Source of the DNA: CAWJFJ01 sp963800065
GTDB lineage: Bacteria; Actinomycetota; Acidimicrobiia; Acidimicrobiales; UBA8190
Direction: 5' to 3'
NCBI GenBank assembly: GCA_963800065.1
Contig: CAWCZO010000001.1
Coordinates: 10,525-74,524, forward strand
DNA: 64,000 bases
Shown piece by piece: positions 34,175 through 42,821 of this stretch. The notes beneath the pieces are model-generated. The model worked only from the letters and a program-made list of their open reading frames with translations, did not search any database and was not told the DNA's origin. Positions within the stretch are counted from its first letter, which is position 1; every line of letters begins with the position of its first letter. The translations under genes were made by a program, and so were the position numbers.

Positions 34175-35008
34175 TCAGGTTGGTCCGAGCACGGCGAAGA
34201 CATCATCCCTGCCCCCGCCGGATCCGACATCGGTGGGGTGGAGTTTACCGTGATCGTCTGGGCGAAAGAACTGGTAGCCCGATCTGTCGAGCAGTTCGGC
34301 CACGACGTCCCGGCTCTCCCCGAAGAACCTCTGCGCCAGGTTGTTCCATTCCAATTGGATGACGGGCAAACGCCGTTGAGCAATGGCGACGGGTGCTCCT
34401 TCGAGAACGAACCGCTCCGCACCCTCGACGTCGATCTTCACTCCGGCTGTCGTCCGCTGGCCCAGGACATCATCGAGCGTGCGGACGGCCACTTCGACGC
34501 CATGTTGGAAGTCCATGGGCTTGAGGTGGTTCTTGGGACCGAGCCGGTTGGTGAACCGCATGACTCCGGCCTCCTTCGACAGTGCGGCGGGAACGATCTC
34601 AAAGTCGTAGCCGTTCAGGGCGGCGTTCTCGGCCAGAGCCTCGCGGGCTTCCTGTTGCGGTTCAACGGCGATGACCGACGATCCGAGATCGGCGGCCCAG
34701 AGGGAGTAGATCCCGGCATTCGCTCCGATGTCCACGAACAGTGTTCCGGGACGCAAGAAGCGTTTCCACGCCTGCATGGGTTTCCAGTCGGGGGGATTTC
34801 CGAGAATCAATTGGCCAGTGGAGGGGAACCGCCCGTCGACCCACATTTTGGAGTGGTCACCGATCCGAGCACATGTGCGCTTGTGGAGCACCTGTGTCCT
34901 GACGTGAAAGAGGGTGACGCGTTCGACCGCTTTGATCCGGTGGCCGGCATTTCCGGGGTGGTTCCTGGCCGACGAGAGCTCCTTCCGGAAGCTCTGCAGC
35001 TTGTCCAT
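34175..35008 (-). CDS. FkbM-family SAM-dependent methyltransferase
   Basis: A 277-residue methyltransferase. The SAM-binding motif is FVDIGANAGIYSLWAA (near residue 100), followed by IAVEPQQEAREALAENAALN. The C-terminal part has KIDVEGAERFVLEGA, the FkbM signature, and LEWN. FkbM enzymes methylate hydroxyl groups of sugars, lipids or polyketides. ATG 35008 is chosen because AGGAG lies 7 bases before it; the frame extends to 35059 without support. It lies 32 bases upstream of folD copy 2 on the same strand, so the pair may be co-transcribed. The acceptor is unknown. Confidence 0.85.
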   Translation of the reverse strand: MDKLQSFRKELSSARNHPGNAGHRIKAVERVTLFHVRTQVLHKRTCARIGDHSKMWVDGRFPSTGQLILGNPPDWKPMQAWKRFLRPGTLFVDIGANAGIYSLWAADLGSSVIAVEPQQEAREALAENAALNGYDFEIVPAALSKEAGVMRFTNRLGPKNHLKPMDFQHGVEVAVRTLDDVLGQRTTAGVKIDVEGAERFVLEGAPVAIAQRRLPVIQLEWNNLAQRFFGESRDVVAELLDRSGYQFFRPDDHGKLHPTDVGSGGGRDDVFAVLGPT

Positions 35009-35328
35009 CGCCGTGCTCCTGGCGGGTCCCGGGTGGGCTGGCTGGTCGGCAGGTTGCACGGCCCCCCGAGGCTACCGGCCTCAGGACCGGCCTCGGCGGC
35101 GTGGTTTCTCGATACCGCGAACCCCACTTTCCGGACCCTCCGTCGTGTGCGTCCGCGTCGCGACGTCGCGTGGTCGTCGTCGACGTTGCCCCATAAGGCG
35201 ACGGGCGGAGTTTGGGGCACTACTGAAAGTAGCCACGGTCCCGGTGGTTCCCCAATATCGACGATGTTGCCCACCGACGACTCCCCTACGGTGAGCCGAA
35301 GACACCACGCGGACCGAAGGGGGAATCC
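35009..35328. other. Divergent intergenic region upstream of the secreted-protein pair
   Basis: The 320-base gap holds a small perfect inverted repeat CTACT-GAA-AGTAG (35220-35232), a possible -10 TACGGT at 35287-35292 for the rightward operon, and AGGGGG before ATG 35329. No leftward promoter could be fixed. No open frame looks coding. Confidence 0.4.
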
Positions 35329-36249
35329 ATGCGGCTGGCGACCGGGGCGGTAGCCCTCACCGCTGTCGCCAGCCTCTGTCTCTTCGGCCTGTCCGGGCCG
35401 GCCTCGGCCTCGACGAACGCGGTGGGCTCGCCGGCGTGGTGCGCCCACCACCCCCACTCGAAGCTGGCCGCCTGTAAGAGCGGTGGTGGCGGCACCGGGG
35501 GAGCGCCACCGCCTCCCCCCGCCATCACGGTGACGGTGGCCCCCAACGGCTCCAGCTCCCTGGTGGAGACCGGTCAGTCCGAGATCCACGCCGTGGTGGA
35601 GGCGGAGACGTCGCCCGCCTTCGCCGACGACACCGTCGACATCAACTCCCAGCAGCTGGCCAACTCCTGCGGGGGAGCCATTTTGTTCGGCTCGCTCCAG
35701 CCCACCGCCGTCTACACCGCGGATTCGGTGGACGTGGCCCTGGACGCCGACGGCAACGCCACGGTCAGCCTCTACGGCCTCGACTGCGCCCCCGGGGCCG
35801 ACCTCATCGAGGCCGACCTGGTGGCCGCCCCCTACTACACGGCCCTGGGGACGATCACCGTCGGTCCCCCCAACGTGACCGCCCCCGGGATCACCGGCGT
35901 CCCGTCTGACGAGGTGGAGACGGGCAACACCGGCCCGAGCGGGACCTCGGACGTCTACGCCGTCTTCTACGTCGAGACCGACCCCGTCTACGCCGACCAG
36001 CCCGTGACCATCGACTCCCCCCAGCTCTTCGACCGCTGCCTGGGGGGGATCACCTGGATCTCGGGAACGGCCTCCTCGGCCACCTTCTCCGACACCGGGA
36101 TCCTGGACAACGACGGCAACGCCGTCTTCGCCTTCACCGGTGCCGGCTGCGCCCCGGGGACCTCCACCGTGATCGGCGACATCGACGCCGGCATCCACAG
36201 CTCCTACCCGACCACCTACACCATCGACGCCCCCACCCCCACCATCTGA
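35329..36249 (+). CDS. Secreted protein with two homologous strand-rich repeats
   Basis: A 306-residue exported protein: signal peptide (1-28, ending PASAS), a short Gly/Pro hinge (GGGGTGG, APPPPP), then two repeats of about 115 residues. Each runs from a strand-and-VETG segment through [DF]VETDP/AETSP, a DSPQL/NSQQL turn, GNAxxxxxGxxCAPG and a final PT/PYYT segment. Cysteines are in matching places (NSCGG/DRCLGG, LDCAPG/AGCAPG), which suggests one disulfide per repeat. The next gene, a sedolisin, starts 7 bases downstream, so the two are almost certainly co-transcribed and may act together outside the cell. The family is not recognised. Confidence 0.7.
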   Translation: MRLATGAVALTAVASLCLFGLSGPASASTNAVGSPAWCAHHPHSKLAACKSGGGGTGGAPPPPPAITVTVAPNGSSSLVETGQSEIHAVVEAETSPAFADDTVDINSQQLANSCGGAILFGSLQPTAVYTADSVDVALDADGNATVSLYGLDCAPGADLIEADLVAAPYYTALGTITVGPPNVTAPGITGVPSDEVETGNTGPSGTSDVYAVFYVETDPVYADQPVTIDSPQLFDRCLGGITWISGTASSATFSDTGILDNDGNAVFAFTGAGCAPGTSTVIGDIDAGIHSSYPTTYTIDAPTPTI

Positions 36250-36256
36250 GGAAGAA

Positions 36257-39200
36257 ATGAGCAATCCAGTCCGACCCGTCCACCGCGGGACGGCGTCACC
36301 GTCGATTCGCCGGCTGGCGGCGGCGGGCTTCGCCGTCGCATTGGCTGCCCTCTTCGTCGCCGTCCCGCTGAGCTCACCCAGGTCGGCCGGGGCTTCGATA
36401 GCCGCCGGCGATTCCATGAGCACGGTGAGCGGCGCCGCCCACGCCGGCGCAGGAGTCGCCGCGCTGGGTGAGGCCCCCGCCCATGCTCAACTCCAACTCG
36501 ACGTGGGCCTCGTGCCACGGGACCCGGCCGCCCTGTCGGCCTTCATCGATTCGGTGTCCGACCCCGATTCTCCGGAGTACCGGCAATACCTGGCCCCGGG
36601 CCAATTCGGTCCCATGTTCGGACCCACGACATCGACGGTGGGCGCCGTCCGTTCCGCTCTCCGTCAGTCGGGGTTGAAGGTGGGCGCGCTGTACGACGGC
36701 ATGTTCCTCCCCGTCAACACCACGGTCGCCGGAGCGGAGAAGGCCTTCGGAGTCACCATGCAAGCGTTCCGTTTGCCCTCGGGCAAAGTGGTGGACGCCA
36801 ATGTCACCGCCGCTCGATTGCCCAGTTCCGTCGCTCCCTTCGTCACGGGCGTGGCCGGTCTCGACAACCTGGTCCAGCCCGAACCTCTGGGGCTGGCGGC
36901 GGCTGGGTCCGCTGGCGTGTCATCGGCCTCCTCGGGGAGCCTTGCCCCGGGACAACCGGCCGCCTGTAGCGCCGGCGCCGGAACCTGGGACGCCGACGAC
37001 ATCGCCCAGGCCTACGATTTCGGACCGCTCTACGACGCCGGTGACTTCGGCCAGGGTCAGACGGTCGCCCTCTTCGAGGGCTCCGGATACTCCACCACGA
37101 ATGTGGCGACTTACCAGACCTGTTACGGCACGAGCGTCCCCATCCAGATCGAACCGACCTCGGCGACGAACGGCACCTCTTCCACCGAGGCCGACGACGA
37201 TATCGAGGACGTAGTCGGCCTGGCCCCCAAGATCACCCGGGTTCTCGTCTACGAGGTGCAGTCGAACTTCGTGGCGACCTACGCCGAGATCGCCAGTGAC
37301 GACCTGGCCCAGACCGTGAGCACGAGCTGGGGAACGTGCGAGGCGAACTCCGGCAGCAACCCGACCCTGGAGGAGCCGATCTTCGCCCAGATGGCGGCAC
37401 AGGGCCAGAGCATGTTCGCGGCGTCGGGAGACGAAGGCTCCGAGGCCTGCAACGGCACGGCGTCGGAGCCCCCGTTCAACGATGCCCTGGGCGTAGGCGA
37501 TCCGGCTGGGCAGCCGTACGTCACCGGCGTCGGCGGGACGGCCCTGACGGCCCTGGGGAATCCGCCGACCGTCCCGCCCACCGAGACCGTCTGGAACTCG
37601 ACGATCAGCCAGGGTGAAGCATTCGCCGGGCCGCCCCACGGACCCCCCACCGCTCCCGGCGCCGGCAACGGCGGCATCTCGTCGTACTGGTCGATGCCGG
37701 CGTACCAGAAGGGTACGGGCGTGATCAGCACCTACTCGTCGAGCACTCCGTGTTCCGGCGCGGCCGCCCCCACGACGTCCTACCCGGTCTCCTCCTCGGG
37801 CGACTGCCGCGAGGTGCCCGACGTGAGCGCCAACGCCGGGGACGTCTACACGTTCTTCACGGGGGCGTCGGGGAAGCCGGGCAATTGGTCGGGTTGGTTG
37901 GGCACATCCATCTCCAGCCCCGACTGGGCGGCCATGACCGCCCTCATCAACGCGTCGACGTCGACGTCGGAGTGCAACACACCTCCCGGTGACACCTCCT
38001 TCGGGTCGGTCGGCTTCCTCAATCCGGCGCTCTACTCGCTGGCCACCGGCACACCGGGTGACTTCAACGACATCACCGCCACCGGAAACAACGACATGAC
38101 GGGGACCAACAGCGGCGACTATCCCACGACCGTCGGCTACGATATGGCCACCGGCCTGGGCTCTCCGGTGGCCGCCAACCTGGCTCAGTCGCTCTGCCCC
38201 CGCACGCCGATCACGGTCCAGGTGAGTGGTTCCCAGAGTTACGGATCGACCTCGCCGACGTTCAGCCAGACGAACAACGCCCCCGCCGGGGTCATTGTCT
38301 CGGGCACGGTGTCCTGCCCGTCGGTCAACGGCGGGACGGCCATCGCCGCTTCCCTGGCCGTCGGCTCCTACACGATCGACCCCGCCCAGTGCACCGGCAT
38401 CACCGACTCCGAACCCTTGGACTACGTGATCGAGTACGCAGGGAGTTCGGGGGACTTCACCGTCTCGAAGGACACGACGGACACCCTCCTCACCGTCACT
38501 CCCGGTACCGAACCCTACGGCCAGGAGAACTCCGCCACCTTCACGGTCTCGGTGGTCACGACGAACGGCGAGGAGCTGCCCGAGACCGATGACGTCGCGG
38601 TCCAGGTGGGCGGGACGACCGTCTGTACCGCCGTTGTGTTCCCCGTCTCCGGCGGAGGATCGGGAACGTGCAGTCCCTCCAGCGGAACCGCCGTCTTGGC
38701 CGGAAGCTACACCGCGTCGGCGGACTACGGCGGGGACAGCGACCTGGCGGGATCGCCCTCTTCCACGTCCTTCGTGGTCTCCCTGGTGCTCACGTCTCCC
38801 CCCCTGCCCGATCCCACATGGGAGATGCCCTATTCGACCACCATCACCGCCACCGGAGCGGCGCCCGGTGTCGTGACCTTTTCCGAGGTCGGGGCCCTAC
38901 CCACCGGGGTGGGACTCAGCACGTCGGGCGTGTTGAACGGCATCCCGACAGGCAAGACACAGATCGGCCAGACGTTCCCGTTCACGGTGACGGCGAAGGG
39001 ACCGAACGGTGCCATGGGCTCGCAGAGCTACAGCATCACCCTCCAGTCCCCTTGTGGCACCGGTCTCACGCCCTATTTCATGACCGCGTCGTCGAACACG
39101 GGAGACTTCCTGGGGCTCTTCTGCGCCAACAGTGCCGGAACCGGCTCGTATACCCAGTTCTCCACGAGCTACGTGGTCGAGGTGAAGGGGACGGGATCGG

Positions 39201-39340
39201 TCACGACGTCGGGTTCCACCACCAGGGTGTCCGCCTTCGGTACGGACCTCGGCATGCTGGGAGACGTGAACAGCTGGTCCAGCACCTTCACCGAGACGGC
39301 ACCCGCTCCCGTCAAGGCCGGGACCTTCACCTTGATGTAA
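36257..39340 (+). CDS. Secreted sedolisin (S53 family acid serine-carboxyl peptidase)
   Basis: A 1027-residue secreted protease. A signal peptide (about 1-45) is followed by a pro-domain (about 75-205, containing YRQYLAPGQFGPMFG). The catalytic domain has Glu and Asp in EADDDIEDV, the Asp region FAASGDEGS and the nucleophile in LGTSISSPDWAAM. DFNDIT and the GYDMATGLGSP segment form the calcium site. After about residue 640 come three or more Ig-like or bacterial beta-domain repeats. Sedolisins work at acid pH. GAGGAAG before the ATG and the 7-base gap place it in one operon with the repeat protein. Confidence 0.88.
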   Translation: MSNPVRPVHRGTASPSIRRLAAAGFAVALAALFVAVPLSSPRSAGASIAAGDSMSTVSGAAHAGAGVAALGEAPAHAQLQLDVGLVPRDPAALSAFIDSVSDPDSPEYRQYLAPGQFGPMFGPTTSTVGAVRSALRQSGLKVGALYDGMFLPVNTTVAGAEKAFGVTMQAFRLPSGKVVDANVTAARLPSSVAPFVTGVAGLDNLVQPEPLGLAAAGSAGVSSASSGSLAPGQPAACSAGAGTWDADDIAQAYDFGPLYDAGDFGQGQTVALFEGSGYSTTNVATYQTCYGTSVPIQIEPTSATNGTSSTEADDDIEDVVGLAPKITRVLVYEVQSNFVATYAEIASDDLAQTVSTSWGTCEANSGSNPTLEEPIFAQMAAQGQSMFAASGDEGSEACNGTASEPPFNDALGVGDPAGQPYVTGVGGTALTALGNPPTVPPTETVWNSTISQGEAFAGPPHGPPTAPGAGNGGISSYWSMPAYQKGTGVISTYSSSTPCSGAAAPTTSYPVSSSGDCREVPDVSANAGDVYTFFTGASGKPGNWSGWLGTSISSPDWAAMTALINASTSTSECNTPPGDTSFGSVGFLNPALYSLATGTPGDFNDITATGNNDMTGTNSGDYPTTVGYDMATGLGSPVAANLAQSLCPRTPITVQVSGSQSYGSTSPTFSQTNNAPAGVIVSGTVSCPSVNGGTAIAASLAVGSYTIDPAQCTGITDSEPLDYVIEYAGSSGDFTVSKDTTDTLLTVTPGTEPYGQENSATFTVSVVTTNGEELPETDDVAVQVGGTTVCTAVVFPVSGGGSGTCSPSSGTAVLAGSYTASADYGGDSDLAGSPSSTSFVVSLVLTSPPLPDPTWEMPYSTTITATGAAPGVVTFSEVGALPTGVGLSTSGVLNGIPTGKTQIGQTFPFTVTAKGPNGAMGSQSYSITLQSPCGTGLTPYFMTASSNTGDFLGLFCANSAGTGSYTQFSTSYVVEVKGTGSVTTSGSTTRVSAFGTDLGMLGDVNSWSSTFTETAPAPVKAGTFTLM

Positions 39341-39348
39341 GGCGATCA

Positions 39349-39897
39349 CTACCGAGCGGCCCGGTGGCGAACGTAGACGTGGTTGAGCCCCGCGTCGCTC
39401 GGGTCGTCGGACGCGAGGGTTCCTGACCAGGCCCGGAGGAATCCGGCCTTCTCCAGTGCCCGCCACGAGCGACGGTTGTCCTGGGAGACGTTCACGACGA
39501 TGGCGGGGACGTCGGCATACCGCGTCCAGGTGTCCTCCACGAACGTGTCGATGATCTGCGGTCCCAGGCCGAGGCCGATCTGGTTCTCCCAACCGATGAA
39601 GTAGTCGATTCCGGCGCCGTCGCCGGGTGTCCCGGCGACACCAAGTGACCTCTGCCACTGGGGGTTGTCACCGAGCAGGTAACGCTGGACGAAGCCGATC
39701 GGCCGACCGGCACGTTCGACGATGAAACATTCGGTCGGATCGGTTCCGTCGACGGCTGGTCCGTATCGCGCCTCGATCGCCTCGGGTGCGGACTCCTCGC
39801 GCCACCAGGTACGGACATGGGGGGTGGCCAGCCACTCCGAAAGAAGGGCGAAGTCCTGGCGGGCGAGCATTCGGAAGCTCAGGGCGGGCCCGTGCAC
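39349..39897 (-). CDS. GNAT acetyltransferase, aminoglycoside 6'-acetyltransferase-like
   Basis: A 182-residue GNAT protein. The pattern LSFRMLARQDFALLSEWLATPHVRTWW, GIDYFIGWENQIGLGLGPQII and VNVSQDNRRSWRALEKAGF resembles the AAC(6')-Ib/IucB-like group, including the acetyl-CoA loop (IGLGLG) and the conserved NxxSxRxxEKAGF end. Related proteins acetylate aminoglycosides or hydroxylysine in siderophores, so resistance cannot be assumed. It is convergent with the sedolisin (8 bases between stops) and sits beside a broken GNAT gene. Confidence 0.8.
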   Translation of the reverse strand: MHGPALSFRMLARQDFALLSEWLATPHVRTWWREESAPEAIEARYGPAVDGTDPTECFIVERAGRPIGFVQRYLLGDNPQWQRSLGVAGTPGDGAGIDYFIGWENQIGLGLGPQIIDTFVEDTWTRYADVPAIVVNVSQDNRRSWRALEKAGFLRAWSGTLASDDPSDAGLNHVYVRHRAAR

Positions 39898-39928
39898 GCG
39901 TCACCTCGTACCGAATGTCGATGGCAGG

Positions 39929-40288
39929 TCAGCCGTCTGCGCCCATCGCCGGTTCCCGGAGCTCCCAGCGCCTGACGTGGTGGCGACTGTCCGGCGCCAA
40001 GGGGTGCTGGTAGCTCGGGATCTCCTCGACCATCCTGAATCCAACCTTGGAGGCGACGCGTTCCGACGCCGTGTTCCCCACCATGGTGACCAGTCCGGCG
40101 GCCACGAGGTCGAGCGTCCCGAAGGCCCAGTCCACCCCGAGACGAAGGGCACGGGTGGCCACCCCCCCACCGGCTGATCTCCGGGTCCTGGCAGGCGCTC
40201 GTGACGGCCGGACGTCGTCGAAGGTGAAGGGCCGGAGGGACACGATGCCGTCGGAGAGGGGAACCTCGCGTCGAAACGGCGCCGGCAT
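39929..40288 (-). pseudogene. GNAT acetyltransferase remnant with internal deletion
   Basis: A 119-residue frame that begins like a GNAT enzyme (GIVSLRPFTFDDV, the first strand), then jumps after a short Arg/Pro/Ser stretch to GGGVATRALRLGVDWAFGTL and NTASERVASKVGFRMVEE, the acetyl-CoA helix and closing part. About 60-80 residues expected between are missing, while the frame is kept. It could be an in-frame deletion product or a degraded gene; an intact fold is unlikely. GATATT lies 6 bases before ATG 40288. Confidence 0.6.
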
Positions 40289-40316
40289 CCGTGGAATATC
40301 AAGGCGACCGCCACCG

Positions 40317-41315
40317 TCAGGATGGCGAGCGGGTCGTCTCGTGTTCGTGGCGCCGGTCCGTGAACGGTTCGAGGAGCTGCTCGAGCAGCAAGGGAAGGTG
40401 CCGTCGCGGGTCGGACTGCTCGACGGCGAGGGGCCGACCGGCCAGTCCCGTCTCGGACACGGGAGCGCCGGCGGTGGGGAAGACGGCTCGCGACGTCAGC
40501 ACGTCCCAGATGGTCAGGACGATACCCAGGTTGGCACCATCGGAGGCGCCGACGGCGTGGTGGACCCGGTGGTACGCGGGGCTCACCACCAATTTGCCGA
40601 GCGGACCGAAGGACCATCGGACGTTGGCATGGGGGAATGTCCCGAGACAGACGTAGAGCGTGATCAGTCCCGGTGCCACGGCCCGGTCGCCCATGAGGAC
40701 GAGGACAGGGATGGTGGACAGCAGGAAGCCGCTGGTGTGGACGAGGGGATGAGCGCGGAACGAAGAAAGAACGCTCAGCTCCTCCTGGGAGTGGTGAACG
40801 GCGTGGAACCTCCAGAGAGCCTTGATCCGGTGATCGGCCCAGTGGGCGAGCCAGTTGGCGCCGTCCATGGCGACCAGGGTCAGGGGCACCACCAGCCAGA
40901 GGGACCATGACGCCATCAAGGAGGCCTCGATCCAGTGAGCATGAGTTTCCAGCAACACGGCGAAGGCCACCCCGAGCAACGTCATGACGGGCACCACGCA
41001 GCCGGCGTAGACGAGAAGGAAACAGGCGTCCTGGACGTGCCCGGCCGCCAGGAGGGGCCGCGGTTGGGCGGGCCAGATCCGTTCACAGACCACCACGGCC
41101 AACACCAGGGCCAGGAAGGCGGGCCCGGCCAGCTCGAACCATCCAGCGGCGAGCCTGGCCCCCAGCTGGTGGTTTCGCTCCAGGGCGGCCGCCCCGACCC
41201 ACAGGAGCCAGCCGGTCGTGACGGCGATGGCCACGGAGGACAGCGAGACCCGTGCGGCGCCGGCGCCGACCTCGGCTCTGGTCAGGCCGGGGACGTCGGT
41301 TGCGATGGTCGTCAT
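40317..41315 (-). CDS. Fatty acid hydroxylase/sterol desaturase family membrane protein
   Basis: A 332-residue integral membrane di-iron enzyme with about five hydrophobic helices. The histidine boxes are visible: HWADHR, FHAVHHS and YHRVHHA, with HPLVHT between, the pattern of the sterol desaturase superfamily. Such enzymes hydroxylate or desaturate membrane lipids. The frame extends to 41345, but ATG 41315 has TATCCT 8 bases upstream, which suggests a leaderless start. It is followed by the GNAT remnant 28 bases downstream. The substrate is unknown. Confidence 0.85.
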   Translation of the reverse strand: MTTIATDVPGLTRAEVGAGAARVSLSSVAIAVTTGWLLWVGAAALERNHQLGARLAAGWFELAGPAFLALVLAVVVCERIWPAQPRPLLAAGHVQDACFLLVYAGCVVPVMTLLGVAFAVLLETHAHWIEASLMASWSLWLVVPLTLVAMDGANWLAHWADHRIKALWRFHAVHHSQEELSVLSSFRAHPLVHTSGFLLSTIPVLVLMGDRAVAPGLITLYVCLGTFPHANVRWSFGPLGKLVVSPAYHRVHHAVGASDGANLGIVLTIWDVLTSRAVFPTAGAPVSETGLAGRPLAVEQSDPRRHLPLLLEQLLEPFTDRRHEHETTRSPS

Positions 41316-41323
41316 CTCGTCCG

Positions 41324-41329
41324 AGGATA
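41324..41329 (-). promoter_or_regulatory. Putative -10 hexamer TATCCT for the desaturase-family gene
   Basis: Minus-strand TATCCT, 8 bases, then ATG 41315. Supports the shorter protein start. Confidence 0.5.
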
Positions 41330-41391
41330 CGGATCCGACCCCCACGATGTTCGAACGATCGGAGGCGAAGCGGTCATCGGAGGCGACGGGG

Positions 41392-42030
41392 TCATCGGAC
41401 GAGGCAGTAGGAGTTTCGCAGCTCGTCCTGCAGGACGACCGCCTCCTCCGTCGCCGTCATGACGTGCAACGGCTCGGTGAGGCGGCGGCACCGGAACGCC
41501 CAGCCGTCGGGTACGAGAAGACGCTCTCCCAGGGTGGCGAGGTCGGGCTCGGTCAAGCCGGGGTCGACGGCGGTGCACCAGGACTGCATGACGTAGACGG
41601 CACCATCGGGACTGGTGAGCTCGTAGACCAGGGAGCCGGCGGCGAAGGAGAAGGTGGCGGCGCGCGCCACCCGTCGTCCGTTGTACGGCGAGGGGTCGAT
41701 CCCGGCGGCTCCGAGGTTCAGGACGGCGGCACGCGCCATGAGGATGCCGCCGAAGTCCCGTACGTCCGGGGTGGGCGGACCCGTCTTCTCGATGGAGTCG
41801 ACGAGCCAATAGCGCGGGCCGTTGGCCACAGCCGCAAGTGCTCCTTCGGCCTGTGCCACGGCGACCAGGTCGAGGTCGTCCCACAGGTCCTGGGGACAGT
41901 CGTTCAGGGTGTAGGTGTTGTAGACCTCGGCCAGGAGTCCCCCGTCCGAGTTCTTGACCATGAGGATCTCGCCGTAACGCCGGCCGCGCACGTCCTGGAG
42001 TGTCCGCGTCACCTGACCTGGAATCGCCAT
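41392..42030 (-). CDS. Conserved protein of unknown function
   Basis: A 212-residue soluble protein. The pattern EVYNTYTLNDCPQDLWDDLD, NGPRYWLVDSI and MQSWC...VLQDELRNSY is familiar from uncharacterised proteins of actinobacteria and some proteobacteria, but I know of no assigned function. There is no signal peptide or membrane helix. It starts 19 bases after the DsbA-like gene on the same strand and is probably co-transcribed with it. Conserved Asn-Gly-Pro-Arg and Trp-Cys positions could form an active site. Confidence 0.7.
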   Translation of the reverse strand: MAIPGQVTRTLQDVRGRRYGEILMVKNSDGGLLAEVYNTYTLNDCPQDLWDDLDLVAVAQAEGALAAVANGPRYWLVDSIEKTGPPTPDVRDFGGILMARAAVLNLGAAGIDPSPYNGRRVARAATFSFAAGSLVYELTSPDGAVYVMQSWCTAVDPGLTEPDLATLGERLLVPDGWAFRCRRLTEPLHVMTATEEAVVLQDELRNSYCLVR

Positions 42031-42049
42031 TGATCCTCCCTGGTGTCGG

Positions 42050-42730
42050 CTACGGGGTGTTCCTCTGGACGCTCTGCCAGTCCCGAGCGGACAGGTACGA
42101 GGCGAAGGCGTCGGCGATCGATGCGACGTCGGCGGCCCGTTTCGGTCGTTGGAGTTCGTAGACCGTGGGGAAGGCCAGCCAACCGGTGACCAGTTCCCAC
42201 AATCGCAATGCCGCCTGACCCCGTGGAGGGGAGATCAGGACGGGACCGAAGAGCGCCTGCCCGTCGTCGAAGACGAGGGTGGGGACCCCGAAGGCCCCCT
42301 TTTCCACCACGGTCTCGTGCTCGTGGCGGACCTCGTCCGCTGTCGTCGGGTCCTCCAGGGCCCTCGTCAGGATCTCGGGGTCGAGTCCGAGCTCCTCGAG
42401 CAGGGCCCGGGCGACCTCCGGTCGATGCGGTTTGCGTCCGTCGACGTGGAGCGCCGTCCCCGCCGCCCAGTACCAACGGTCGAGAAGGTCCATGTCGGTG
42501 CGTCGGAGGAGTGCCCCGATCCGCATCATCGACCAGCCGTAGGACCAGTCCCGTTCCCAGGGGTGCTTCTTGCCCTCGGCGCGGTTGATCTCCTCGAGGC
42601 TGAAGAACCGCCACCGGACGTCGACCCCGACCAGGTCGCGTACCTCCCGCATCCAGATCGAGGTCTGATAGGCGTACGGGCACATGATGTCGAAGTGGAA
42701 GTCCACAGCCCGCGGACCCGTTTCTGCCAT
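42050..42730 (-). CDS. DsbA-family thioredoxin-fold oxidoreductase (single-cysteine CPYA type)
   Basis: A 226-residue DsbA/HCCA-isomerase-like protein. The first strand is followed by FHFDIMCPYAYQ: only the first cysteine of the CxxC is present. The helical insertion and GVPTLVFDDGQALFGP (cis-Pro VPT) complete the fold. The related mycobacterial Rv2466c uses mycothiol and has CPWC; a single-Cys type suggests a monothiol or glutathione-transferase-like mechanism. No signal peptide is present, so it is cytoplasmic. It is divergent from the TetR gene across 91 bases, which suggests control by it. GAGGAG precedes the ATG. Confidence 0.8.
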   Translation of the reverse strand: MAETGPRAVDFHFDIMCPYAYQTSIWMREVRDLVGVDVRWRFFSLEEINRAEGKKHPWERDWSYGWSMMRIGALLRRTDMDLLDRWYWAAGTALHVDGRKPHRPEVARALLEELGLDPEILTRALEDPTTADEVRHEHETVVEKGAFGVPTLVFDDGQALFGPVLISPPRGQAALRLWELVTGWLAFPTVYELQRPKRAADVASIADAFASYLSARDWQSVQRNTP

Positions 42731-42779
42731 TGCTGTGCTCCTCGATCCCCGGCGTCACGGACGCCCCGGGCCACGGTAG

Positions 42780-42815
42780 TAGGAAGTTGACGTTGAGTAA
42801 ATATCTTCCTAGCCT
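42780..42815 (+). promoter_or_regulatory. Promoter and probable TetR operator between dsbA-like and tetR genes
   Basis: An inverted repeat TAGGAAG (42780-42786) and CTTCCTA (42805-42811) encloses the -35 TTGACG (42787-42792). The -10 TAGCCT (42810-42815) lies 17 bases further and overlaps the second arm. ATG 42822 is 6 bases after the -10, so the regulator is probably leaderless and autorepressed. Confidence 0.6.
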
Positions 42816-42821
42816 CGCTGC

